DNA of 64,000 nucleotides from Marinobacter sp. ANT_B65 (lineage in GTDB: Bacteria; Pseudomonadota; Gammaproteobacteria; Pseudomonadales; Oleiphilaceae), in assembly GCF_002407605.1 (NCBI RefSeq), contig NZ_NXGV01000004.1:1-64000 (forward strand). Direction: 5' to 3'. Shown here piece by piece: positions 37,635-45,109 of this stretch. Made by a program: the position numbers and the translations under genes. The number at the start of each line of letters is the position of its first letter. Within the stretch, counting starts at the first letter, position 1. The notes beneath the pieces are model-generated. The model did no database searches. It worked only from the letters and a program-made list of their open reading frames with translations, and had not been told where the DNA came from.

Positions 37635-37677
37635 AGCGGGCGCCGCACCTCCCCGGTATAATGGCGCCCGCTTTGTT
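37635..37677 (+). terminator. Rho-independent terminator after rpoD
   Basis: AGCGGGCGCC (37635-37644) pairs perfectly with GGCGCCCGCT (37663-37672) across an 18-nt loop and is followed by TTGTTTCC. It begins 13 bp after the rpoD stop and ends the operon before the tRNA gene. Confidence 0.9.
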
Positions 37678-37717
37678 TCCTTAACGGGAAACACTTTCCT
37701 GACAGCGTTCGCTGAAC

Positions 37718-37794
37718 GGGCCTATAGCTCAGTTGGTTAGAGCAGAGGACTCATAATCCTTTGGTCCCTGGTTCGAGTCCAGGTGGGCCCACCA
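37718..37794 (+). tRNA. tRNA with CAT anticodon, probably tRNA-Ile2 (lysidine type)
   Basis: A 77-nt cloverleaf with encoded 3' ACCA. The acceptor stem pairs GGGCCTA with TGGGCCC, the D-loop is AGCTCAGTTGGTTAGAGC, the anticodon loop is CTCATAA and the T-arm contains GGTTCGAGTCC. The CAT anticodon fits elongator Met or the AUA-reading Ile2. C4-G69 and C5-G68 in the acceptor stem and A73 are features favoured by TilS, so Ile2 is more likely. It is not an initiator, since its anticodon stem lacks three consecutive G-C pairs. It follows rpoD, as in Pseudomonas. Confidence 0.93.
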
Positions 37795-38081
37795 TTACTC
37801 GCTTTTACAAATACTTCCCGGAACTCAAAGCACCTGTCAAAGCCCCTGAAACCAGGGCTTTAGCCCCTACCATTACCCTGCCCTTCGAATATACCTCTGG
37901 GATCCGCCAACTGAGTTTCTGAACAGAGACGCAGGCCTTACGATCGATAAATGTGCTGCAAGTGAGCGCGAAGAACTGTCACTCGCACCCCGATTAACAA
38001 AAGTACCCATAGAAGTGCCTTGAAAGAACACGGGATACAGCTACTCTCTAAGAGCATAGGTGAGCCACTAAGGTATTAGAG

Positions 38082-38897
38082 ATGATGCGTTATATATGGA
38101 TAGCTTTGACCGCAGCCCTCGCCGGATGTGGCGGGGGTGGGAGTGATAGCAGCTCTGGAAGCAGCTCCGAAAGCAATAATATAACGTGCGAACCAGCCAG
38201 AGAGATATTTTCCAGCCCAACGGAGAAAGCGGCTGGAGTCTACCTGGGATATTTTGAACATATATATGAAACATCCACAACCCGGGAAGGTACAGGGATT
38301 CTCTCCCCATCTGGGCGCCTCATGTTTTTCGCTAACAACGGGCTGGTGACCGGTTTATTTTCTCTGCCTGAACCTTCTCCCGTGGACGGCACATCCACTT
38401 TCGATGGAAGTGTAAAGCTGTGGTCCTCAGAAGCCGCAGCAGACAGCTTACCTCTGAATGGCTATCTCACAGGCCAGGGTGGGCTGTCGGCCAACTGCAG
38501 CTCCTGTGACGATGCCCGGGAGCTACTTGAGCCGGTTCGATCCTATAGATTTGAGGCTCAATACGGAAAGCCGACGTCGAATGTCTGCCTTTCCAGTGTT
38601 GACGCCAGCGGGTCCTGGAGCCAGAGTTCCGGTGAAGAAACAACGACTATTACCATCGATGCAAATAACAGTTTCACTGGTTCGGATTCCACTGGCTGCG
38701 TTTACTCGGGGGCACTAATTGACCACCGTATTGAAGGCGGCATAATGGACATCAATGCTACGATCAGTAATTGCGCGAAAGCAGGTGAGTTCACTGGTGT
38801 CGGGAGCATCCTGGGCGATAGCCAGGAGTCGGCACATTTTATTTTTGGTGCCATATGGTCCGACTCCCGGGTCGTTGTACTCAGTCTTGAAAAGTGA
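38082..38897 (+). CDS. Orphan lipoprotein of unknown function
   Basis: A 271-residue predicted lipoprotein that I do not recognise. The signal peptide MMRYIWIALTAALAGC ends in a lipobox with C16, and the glycine/serine linker after it (GGGGSDSSSGSSSES) is typical of lipoproteins that tether a domain to the outer membrane. The rest is rich in Ser, Gly and Thr, appears beta-stranded, and contains several cysteines (SANCSSCDD, NVCLSS, TGCVYSG, SNCAKAG) that could form disulfides. It stands alone in a sparse region after the tRNA gene, without operon partners. A 9-bp stem (38896-38904 with 38922-38930) overlaps and follows its stop. Confidence 0.8.
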   Translation: MMRYIWIALTAALAGCGGGGSDSSSGSSSESNNITCEPAREIFSSPTEKAAGVYLGYFEHIYETSTTREGTGILSPSGRLMFFANNGLVTGLFSLPEPSPVDGTSTFDGSVKLWSSEAAADSLPLNGYLTGQGGLSANCSSCDDARELLEPVRSYRFEAQYGKPTSNVCLSSVDASGSWSQSSGEETTTITIDANNSFTGSDSTGCVYSGALIDHRIEGGIMDINATISNCAKAGEFTGVGSILGDSQESAHFIFGAIWSDSRVVVLSLEK

Positions 38898-39307
38898 TGC
38901 CCTGTTTGTTGTTTAGCACTTCAGGGCATCTGGCACTCAGGAAGTGAGTAGCAGATGCCTGGATGTTCAGCTCAAGCTGGGACAAGCACACTGGATAAGG
39001 CTTTTTCTGGCGTGCCTTACCGCCTCACACTCGCCAACCTCTCACTTCTGAAAACATACAACCACTAACCTGCCACCAGTATTGCTTTTGGCAATCTGGA
39101 ATCCTATTCTGGCATCTGGCTTCAGCTGACCCTACTTGAGCACCGCAAGCCAGCTTGCTTTAGCTATACATATCCATTCTTCGGACACAGACAGCTCTCT
39201 GTAGAGAAAACACGCTGTGCAGATCAACTGGGGAAAGCAGGATTGGTTTCAGGCTGTAACGGAGATACCAGCCGATTCAAAGAATAATCAATTGAGGAGC
39301 AAAGGAA
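38898..39307. other. 410-bp non-coding stretch, no assignable content
   Basis: Apart from the stem GATGCCCTG/CAGGGCATC at its left end, I find no gene, RNA or repeat here. An AGGAGCAAAGGAA purine run just before 39308 is the ribosome binding site of the next gene, so its promoter should be in the right half, but no clear -35/-10 pair stands out. Confidence 0.6.
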
Positions 39308-39874
39308 ATGAAACTCATGAACAGGGCCGGCCCGCTGGCCGTATTTTTCGCACTGATATTATTTTCGCAGGTTTCAGATGCGATAATTATTTCCAGCTAC
39401 ACAGCTTTATACAAAGATGGCTCGAAACTGGTAGTCGATCTTAAAGAACACGACTACGGTGAAGGGGCATATTATGCATCGTCAACCAGCTGGAACGAGC
39501 CTCCGCACCCACCTGTCCAAGGCTTTGATGCGTATTTTTACCCTTCCGCGCATTTGCAGAATACCCTCCCTGGTGTTTTTTCCGGGCCAGGAAAACTATC
39601 CGAAACCCTTCATTTAGATAACGGTCTGTATTTTGAGGTGGACAAGTACTCCGGCGCCTCAATGACCAGTTTTTTGTATCTGTTTTTTGCGGAAGACTGG
39701 GGCCTCTCAAACAACTCCATATTTTTTGCCTATGGTAATTATGATGTGGAATTTTCAGATGGTTTCTTTGAAACCTATATGTCCCCTTACCAGCTTGATG
39801 GACCCGGGAGTCTGGCGCTGATGATTATAGGTATCGCTGGTCTGGGATGGGTACGTCTGTACAGGCAAGCATAA
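39308..39874 (+). CDS. Exported protein with PEP-CTERM-like sorting tail
   Basis: A 188-residue secreted protein of unknown function. A signal peptide covers about 1-26 (RAGPLAVFFALILFSQVSDA). The mature part is rich in Tyr, Phe, Ser and Gly. The C-terminus reads GPGSLALMIIGIAGLGWVRLYRQA in effect: a short PGS motif, one hydrophobic helix and a basic end, the layout of exosortase substrates. The usual Pro-Glu-Pro is replaced by Asp-Gly-Pro before GSLAL. PEP-CTERM proteins are cleaved and sorted to the surface by an exosortase, often with exopolysaccharide loci; none is in the window. The start has AAAGGAA just upstream. The function is not recognisable. Confidence 0.75.
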   Translation: MKLMNRAGPLAVFFALILFSQVSDAIIISSYTALYKDGSKLVVDLKEHDYGEGAYYASSTSWNEPPHPPVQGFDAYFYPSAHLQNTLPGVFSGPGKLSETLHLDNGLYFEVDKYSGASMTSFLYLFFAEDWGLSNNSIFFAYGNYDVEFSDGFFETYMSPYQLDGPGSLALMIIGIAGLGWVRLYRQA

Positions 39875-40269
39875 CGCACTGATACTGTCCTGAGGGGTTT
39901 TGGCGGTTCCAGGATTTGCGCCCTGACCGCCGGCAAAATGCCGCCCCTGCTCCTTACGACACCACTCCCCAATGACAGCTTTGTCATTACGCAAAAATCC
40001 AGATCACTCCATATATTTCAATACATTAAATACAAAACACATAACTGTACTACATCGATACACAGCCCTCGCACGAGCATTTGTTGCGGATCAGTCATGG
40101 TTGTTCTCTGGCTGACTGCTATGCTCAGTTCATAGGTGCAAACGGCATTCTGCAGTTTTACGGTCTGGCTCACCGTTCATAGGAATCCGTCAATTCCGAC
40201 AGCAGGAAGGTTTCCTGCATACAACACTTTCCTGTAACGCTTATATATACCGCTGAAAGGAGATCGTGC
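39875..40269. other. 395-bp non-coding stretch before the DUF4398/OmpA pair
   Basis: I see no gene here. A GGCGGT ... ACCGCC inverted repeat lies at about 39902-39931 just after the PEP-CTERM-like gene and could be a weak terminator. The right end carries AAAGGAG (40256-40262), the ribosome binding site of the next gene. A TATATA-rich segment at about 40243-40249 may be part of its promoter, without a convincing -35. Confidence 0.5.
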
Positions 40270-40644
40270 ATGAACAAGCATAAGTCGATGTTATACACCG
40301 CCGGTATTACCGGCATTGCTCTTTCTATCGGCGGCTGTGCCAGCCCTGGCGAGCGACCGGATTCAGACCTTCAATCCGCAGAGAGTTCTCTTCAGCAGGC
40401 CGTTGCCGCAGACGCCCGGAAGTTTGAACCAGTACTACTGAATAATGCGCAAAACAAAGTCGCCGACGCAAAAAGCCTTATAGAGCAGGAAAAGTACGTG
40501 GAAGCCGAGCGTCTTCTTGAACAGGCCGCTGTTGACGCCCAACTGGCTGGTACGCGTTCGGAAACGGCTAAAGCCAAACACGCTGTAGAGGAGATCAATA
40601 AAAACATTGAGTCGCTGCGCAAACAAATCAATCAAGACCAGTAA
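40270..40644 (+). CDS. DUF4398 lipoprotein
   Basis: A 124-residue predicted outer-membrane lipoprotein with a lipobox SIGGC (C23). The mature part is almost all alpha-helical with alanine-rich heptads (AESSLQQAVAADARKFEP ... NAQNKVADAKSLIEQEKYVEAERLLEQAAVDAQLAGTRSE), the DUF4398 pattern. AAAGGAG precedes the ATG. It lies 26 bp ahead of an OmpA-type lipoprotein that has a related helical N-terminus, so the two look like an operon that arose by partial duplication. Such pairs are predicted to bridge outer membrane and peptidoglycan. The exact role is unknown. Confidence 0.85.
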   Translation: MNKHKSMLYTAGITGIALSIGGCASPGERPDSDLQSAESSLQQAVAADARKFEPVLLNNAQNKVADAKSLIEQEKYVEAERLLEQAAVDAQLAGTRSETAKAKHAVEEINKNIESLRKQINQDQ

Positions 40645-40670
40645 TCGCCATATCTAAAAAGGAGACCGTT

Positions 40671-41480
40671 ATGAACAAACGCAACATAACACTGGGCATG
40701 GCTGTGGGCTTTTCAGTACTGGTCGCCGGCTGCGCCACAACCCAGCCAGAAAATCCGATGGTTAATGAAGCTCGCGCCTCTTACTCCAAAATCAAAGACG
40801 ACCCGGATGTTGCACGCAGCGGAGATCGTCAGCTACGTAGTGCAAGAGATGAGCTTAAACGTGCTGAAGCTTTGCTCGCTGACGGCGAAGATACTGTCCG
40901 CATTGAGCACGCAGCCTACCTTGCAAACCGCCACGCCCAGATCGCCAGCGAACAGGCCCAGCGCGCGCGACTTCAGGCGCAGATTGATTCCGCGGAAGAA
41001 CGCCGCCGTGAGCTGATGCTTGACCAGCGTTCCAGTGAAGCAGAGCGGGCACGCAAGGAAGCCGAGATGCTGCGCAAGAGAATGGAGGAACTGCAGGCAG
41101 AGCGTACTGATCGAGGCATGGTACTGACACTGGGAGATGTCCTTTTCGATCTCAATAAAGCAGACCTTAAAGCTTCAGGGCAGAAAACCATCGGCCGCCT
41201 CGCTCAGTTCATGAGAGAGTATGAAGACAGGAGAGTCCGCGTGGAAGGTTACACCGACAGCACTGGTAACGACTTGTACAACCAGCAGTTATCCGAACGT
41301 CGGGCTCTGGCAGTTCGGGACGAACTGGTCGCACAGGGCATTGAGCGCCGCCGGGTAGAAATCCAGGGCTACGGTGAACAATTCCCTGTCGCCAGCAATG
41401 ACACCTCCACTGGGCGGCAACAAAACCGTCGTGTAGAGATCGTGATCTCGGACAAAGACGGCAACATCGAGGCCCGGTAA
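40671..41480 (+). CDS. OmpA-family peptidoglycan-binding lipoprotein with DUF4398 N-terminus
   Basis: A 269-residue outer-membrane lipoprotein. The lipobox is LVAGC (C21). A helical DUF4398-like region fills about 30-145 with arginine-rich coiled coil (EERRRELMLDQRSSEAER). A C-terminal OmpA domain covers about 150-262 (GDVLFDLNKADLKASGQ, then VEGYTDSTGNDLYNQQLSERRA, then GYGEQFPVASNDT), with the conserved D and R that bind diaminopimelate in peptidoglycan. AAAAGGAG precedes the start. It is co-transcribed with the preceding DUF4398 lipoprotein. Pal is the best-known relative, but the Tol partners are not here. Confidence 0.92.
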   Translation: MNKRNITLGMAVGFSVLVAGCATTQPENPMVNEARASYSKIKDDPDVARSGDRQLRSARDELKRAEALLADGEDTVRIEHAAYLANRHAQIASEQAQRARLQAQIDSAEERRRELMLDQRSSEAERARKEAEMLRKRMEELQAERTDRGMVLTLGDVLFDLNKADLKASGQKTIGRLAQFMREYEDRRVRVEGYTDSTGNDLYNQQLSERRALAVRDELVAQGIERRRVEIQGYGEQFPVASNDTSTGRQQNRRVEIVISDKDGNIEAR

Positions 41481-41603
41481 AGCCGGTACTGGTATTGCAG
41501 AGGCTCGAACTCCGGACACATTGACCGGGGTCAAGCGTATCAATACCAAACGGCTTAAACTGAAATTGATGAATACGTTGACACACATCAGGAGTACTGC
41601 TGA

Positions 41604-41861
41604 ATGGCACTGGAAAAACACGATCTGTTAAATGAACTGCCAGAATCTAAAGACGCCATCCATACACTGAAAACGACCGATCAGCATTTTGCGAAACTCT
41701 TCGAAACGTATCACGAGCTTGATCATGAAGTGCGTCGTATCGAACAGGGCGTCGAGACTCCTTCCGATGACTATCTTGAGGAGCAGAAAAAAAAGCGGCT
41801 GAGCCTGAAGGATCAGCTTTACGGCATGATCCGCGATTATGAAGCTTCGATGGCAAGCTGA
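41604..41861 (+). CDS. YdcH/DUF465 family small protein
   Basis: An 85-residue soluble helical protein. The DUF465 motif HFAKLFETYHELDHEVRRIEQGVE is followed by a lysine-rich segment (LEEQKKKRLSLKDQLYGMI). YdcH relatives are short coiled-coil proteins found in most proteobacteria; no function is established. AGGAGTACTGCTG precedes the ATG. It is separated from its neighbours by 120-190 bp, so it is likely its own unit. Confidence 0.88.
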   Translation: MALEKHDLLNELPESKDAIHTLKTTDQHFAKLFETYHELDHEVRRIEQGVETPSDDYLEEQKKKRLSLKDQLYGMIRDYEASMAS

Positions 41862-42024
41862 GTCCCGCGTATTTCGGCGCACCCTGCCGCCCGTCTGCCG
41901 GGTGCGTTTCCCCTTCTGCTAGTTTCCCCGATCTTCTTCTGAATGAATGACAGCACCACACAGGGTTTCCCACCTGGATCGTTTTACTGCTAATCTGGTT
42001 GCACAATGAAACCCAGCCTGTCAT

Positions 42025-42034
42025 AACAAAAACA
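42025..42034 (+). promoter_or_regulatory. Candidate Hfq/Crc (CA motif) site before the molybdopterin oxidoreductase
   Basis: AACAAAAACA lies immediately upstream of the ribosome binding site AGGAGAG (42037-42043) of the gene at 42050. It contains an AAnAAnAA match, the motif that Hfq and Crc cover to block translation of secondary-carbon genes in Pseudomonas. The window also encodes Crc and a CrcZ-like RNA, which makes regulation plausible. A ten-base match can occur by chance. Confidence 0.45.
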
Positions 42035-42049
42035 TCAGGAGAGACTTTC

Positions 42050-44347
42050 ATGGAAAACGGTACCCACTATCGCACCTGTCATTTGTGTGAAGCCATGTGC
42101 GGCGTTGCCGTTGAAATGAAGGGAGGGCGCATTGCCGCCATCAAGGGCGATGAAAACGACCCCCTGAGCCATGGACACATCTGCCCGAAAGCAGTTGCTC
42201 TGCAGGATCTTCATGAAGATCCGGACCGGCTGCGTAAACCGGTTCGCAAAACGGCCACTGGCTGGCAGGAGATCGAATGGGATGAGGCCTTCAGAACTGT
42301 AGCGGAAAAACTGCATCGCACACGCACCAGCCATGGTCGCAACAGCATTGGTGTGTACCTCGGCAACCCAAACGTCCACAACCACGGCTCGCTGATCGCA
42401 ACCATGCCGTTTCTACGGGCGCTTGGCACCCAGAACCGTTTTTCTGCAACCTCCAACGACCAACTCCCGCATATGCTTGCCAGCCTGGAGATGTTCGGTC
42501 ATCAGGTTCTGTTTCCTGTCCCGGATATCGATCACACCGACCTGTTTATCTGCATTGGCGGGAACCCCATGGCGTCCAACGGCAGCCTGATGACCGTCCC
42601 TGACTTTCGCGGCCGGCTCAAAGCTCTGAAGCAGCGCAATGGCAGGATGATAGTTGTGGATCCCCGGCGCACAGAAACTGCAAAACTTGCAGAGGAATTT
42701 CATTTCATCCGCCCCGGCACCGATGCTTTCCTGCTGATGGCTATGGTGAATAGCCTGTTTACGGACGGATTAATCCACCCCGGCCCTGCAGAAGATCTTG
42801 TTAAAGACATGGACCTCTTGCGCCTGGCCTGCATGCCATTCACTCCCGACGCTGTTGCTGAGCGCACGGGCATTAGCGCGGAGACCATACGTAACCTTGC
42901 GCACCAGCTTGCAAAGACCCCCAAAGCTGCTCTGTACACCCGCATGGGCACCAGCACCCAGACATTCGGCAGCATCGCCACCTGGCTGGCTTACTGTCTG
43001 AACATTCTGACAGGAAAGCTGGATAGCGTTGGCGGAGTTATGTTCACTCAGCCAGCCATTGATCTCGTTGCCCTGGGGGCATTGTCCGGTCAACGAGGGC
43101 ATTTTGGTAAGCGCCATAGCCGGATTAAAGCACTGCCGGAGTTTGCCGGGGAGTATCCCGCCAGCACCATGGCCGACGAAATACTCACACCGGGTGAGGG
43201 GCAGATTCGCGCCTTTGTGACCATCGCCGGTAACCCGGTGCTTTCCAGCCCCAATGGGCGCCGGCTGGACAAGGCTCTGAGCGGGCTGGATTTTATGGTA
43301 TCGGTGGATTACTACATAAACGAAACCACTCGCCACGCAGACATCATCCTGCCCCCGACCGCAGCCCTTGAGCGTAGTCACTACGATATCGTATTCAACA
43401 TGCTGGCCGTACGGAACGTATCAAAATACAGCGAGGCGCTGTTTGATGCAGGCCCGGACTCCCGGCATGACTGGGAGATTCTACTGGAACTGGCTCACAG
43501 GTTAGAGAAGTTGCGTAAAGGCGGAAAACTGGCTATTCGCTCCGAACTGGGCTGGCGAGCGTTCAAACAGGCAGGTCCCGATCCGATCATTGATCTGCTT
43601 CTCCGAACCGGCCCTTATGGCACAGATACCGGGCGTGCTCGTGCGATACTGGAGCCGGCCACAAGCCTGGCTATGGACCTGTTACCCAAACGCCACCCTC
43701 TGCGCGCCCTCACCAGACTGAGCTCCCTTAATCCTCAATGGCAGGAACTGCCCAAAGGGCTTTCCCTCAAGCGCCTGAAGCAGAGTCCCAGCGGAATTGA
43801 TCTGGGAGCTCTGCGACCAGCCCTGCCCAACAGACTGTTCACACAGGACGGAAAGATACATCTGGCTCCACGGCGCTATCTTGAAGATGTAGAACGTCTT
43901 CACCGGAAACTGTCTGAACCGGACTCACCCGGTGAGCTGCTGGTGATTGGCCGGCGCCATGTTCGCAGCAACAACTCATGGATGCACAACAGCCGCAGAC
44001 TGGTGAAGGGCAAAGATCGCTGCACTTTACTGGTCCACCCCAATGATGCAGGCCGGCTGGGCCTTAAAGACGGCTGTCAGGCGGAGATAAGTTCTGCTGA
44101 CCGCCGGATCCTGTTGCCGGTGGAAGTTACCGAAGACATGATGCCAGGCGTGGTTTCCATTCCCCACGGCTGGGGTCATGACCGCGACGGTACAGGCCAG
44201 TCCACCGCAGCCAGTCATCCAGGCGCAAGCATTAACGACGTATTGAGCGACGAACATACAGATCCGGTGGCGGGTACATCCGTATTGAATGGTCAGTCGG
44301 TAACTGTCAAAGTCTGGCAACCGGAACAGAAACCTGTACCGGCCTGA
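42050..44347 (+). CDS. Molybdopterin oxidoreductase, formate dehydrogenase/nitrate reductase superfamily
   Basis: A 765-residue cytoplasmic molybdoenzyme from ATG 42050 with AGGAGAG upstream. The N-terminal [4Fe-4S] cysteines are C10, C13, C17 and C45 (TCHLCEAMC ... HICPKA). bis-MGD-binding segments include FICIGGNPMASNGSLMTVPDF and VSVDYYINETTRHADIILPP, and a molybdopterin dinucleotide domain ends the protein (VHPNDAGRLGLKDG). No Tat signal is present. Where formate dehydrogenases and Nap have a cysteine or selenocysteine as metal ligand, this one reads SATSNDQLPHM (about 132-141), so the ligand is not obvious. The substrate is unknown. A DUF2489 gene follows after 19 bp, and a candidate Hfq/Crc site precedes it. 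Confidence 0.9.
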   Translation: MENGTHYRTCHLCEAMCGVAVEMKGGRIAAIKGDENDPLSHGHICPKAVALQDLHEDPDRLRKPVRKTATGWQEIEWDEAFRTVAEKLHRTRTSHGRNSIGVYLGNPNVHNHGSLIATMPFLRALGTQNRFSATSNDQLPHMLASLEMFGHQVLFPVPDIDHTDLFICIGGNPMASNGSLMTVPDFRGRLKALKQRNGRMIVVDPRRTETAKLAEEFHFIRPGTDAFLLMAMVNSLFTDGLIHPGPAEDLVKDMDLLRLACMPFTPDAVAERTGISAETIRNLAHQLAKTPKAALYTRMGTSTQTFGSIATWLAYCLNILTGKLDSVGGVMFTQPAIDLVALGALSGQRGHFGKRHSRIKALPEFAGEYPASTMADEILTPGEGQIRAFVTIAGNPVLSSPNGRRLDKALSGLDFMVSVDYYINETTRHADIILPPTAALERSHYDIVFNMLAVRNVSKYSEALFDAGPDSRHDWEILLELAHRLEKLRKGGKLAIRSELGWRAFKQAGPDPIIDLLLRTGPYGTDTGRARAILEPATSLAMDLLPKRHPLRALTRLSSLNPQWQELPKGLSLKRLKQSPSGIDLGALRPALPNRLFTQDGKIHLAPRRYLEDVERLHRKLSEPDSPGELLVIGRRHVRSNNSWMHNSRRLVKGKDRCTLLVHPNDAGRLGLKDGCQAEISSADRRILLPVEVTEDMMPGVVSIPHGWGHDRDGTGQSTAASHPGASINDVLSDEHTDPVAGTSVLNGQSVTVKVWQPEQKPVPA

Positions 44348-44366
44348 ACAAAACGGGGAGAAGAAA

Positions 44367-44822
44367 ATGCCTGAGTGGCTGCAGTGGAGCCTGATTATTA
44401 CCGGTGCTATCGCTATTGTTGTATTACTGGGTTTTATCCGAAGGCAAACGGTTATTCTGTCTGACAACCGCAAACGCCAGCAAAAAGCAGATGCATTTCA
44501 GGCCCGACGGCGCGAGGACATGATCGACAGTATCCGTATGATCGCTATGGCTATTGAGGAAAATCAGGTCGAATACTCGGAAGCCTGCTTACGCATCAAG
44601 GGCCTGCTTGATCATGTGGAGCCTGCGCTCATGGAACAAGCACCCTACCGGGTATTTCTGGAGGTATATGAGCAACTTCGCCATATGCCCACTCACCAGG
44701 CGCGCCAGGATACGGAAGCACGTTTCGTGGAAAAAATGGACAAGGAACGGTTCTCGGTAGAGAAGCGCCATGCTGATGAAATTCGCAGCGCCGCGACCGC
44801 CATCCGGAATCACCCGTTCTGA
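44367..44822 (+). CDS. DUF2489 family membrane-anchored protein
   Basis: A 151-residue protein. One membrane helix at about 5-24 is followed by a basic stretch (RRQTVILSDNRKRQQKADAFQ) and a helical domain matching DUF2489 as I recall it (SIRMIAMAIEENQVEYSEACLRIKGLL). GGGGAG lies 8 nt before the ATG. The 19-bp gap suggests co-transcription with the molybdopterin oxidoreductase; whether it anchors that enzyme is unknown. Two hairpins follow downstream. Confidence 0.8.
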   Translation: MPEWLQWSLIITGAIAIVVLLGFIRRQTVILSDNRKRQQKADAFQARRREDMIDSIRMIAMAIEENQVEYSEACLRIKGLLDHVEPALMEQAPYRVFLEVYEQLRHMPTHQARQDTEARFVEKMDKERFSVEKRHADEIRSAATAIRNHPF

Positions 44823-44990
44823 TCAGCTCCCACATTTGTATCTTTTTGTAACCGGGAAATGTGTAGCCTGTGCATTTATTATTCTGAATATCAGCAGCTT
44901 GTCCCAAGCAGTCAAAAATGACAAAGCGCTCAGGCTCAATCTCCCACCCTCAATACCTTTTCTTTTTACAAACCTTGTCTAAATTGAAAT

Positions 44991-45028
44991 CAGGGCGGTG
45001 ATTTTTTACTGCATCGATGACCGCCCTG
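44991..45028 (+). terminator. Hairpin downstream of the DUF2489 gene
   Basis: CAGGGCGGT (44991-44999) pairs perfectly with ACCGCCCTG (45020-45028) across a 20-nt loop and is followed by CGTTGTTTC. It is a possible first terminator, 170 bp after the stop codon. Confidence 0.5.
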
Positions 45029-45079
45029 CGTTGTTTCTCCTGATATGTTCGGACGACTCTGCTATAAGCGAAAGCCTTG

Positions 45080-45108
45080 CCGGCCTTTATTCTGGGCCGG
45101 TTTTTTTT
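45080..45108 (+). terminator. Rho-independent terminator, plus strand
   Basis: CCGGCC (45080-45085) and GGCCGG (45095-45100) form a stem with a 9-nt loop, followed by eight T residues. The T-run serves the plus strand. It ends right at the stop codon of the converging HDOD gene. Confidence 0.85.
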
Positions 45109-45109
45109 G

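Noticed and set aside
37657..37662. TATAAT before the tRNA gene, a possible tRNA promoter
   Set aside because: It lies within the loop of the rpoD terminator and has no -35 box at 16-18 bp, so chance is the better explanation.
37718..40269. Genomic island inserted at the tRNA
   Set aside because: No integrase, no repeated tRNA 3' end and no mobility gene is visible, so only a gene-poor accessory region is claimed.
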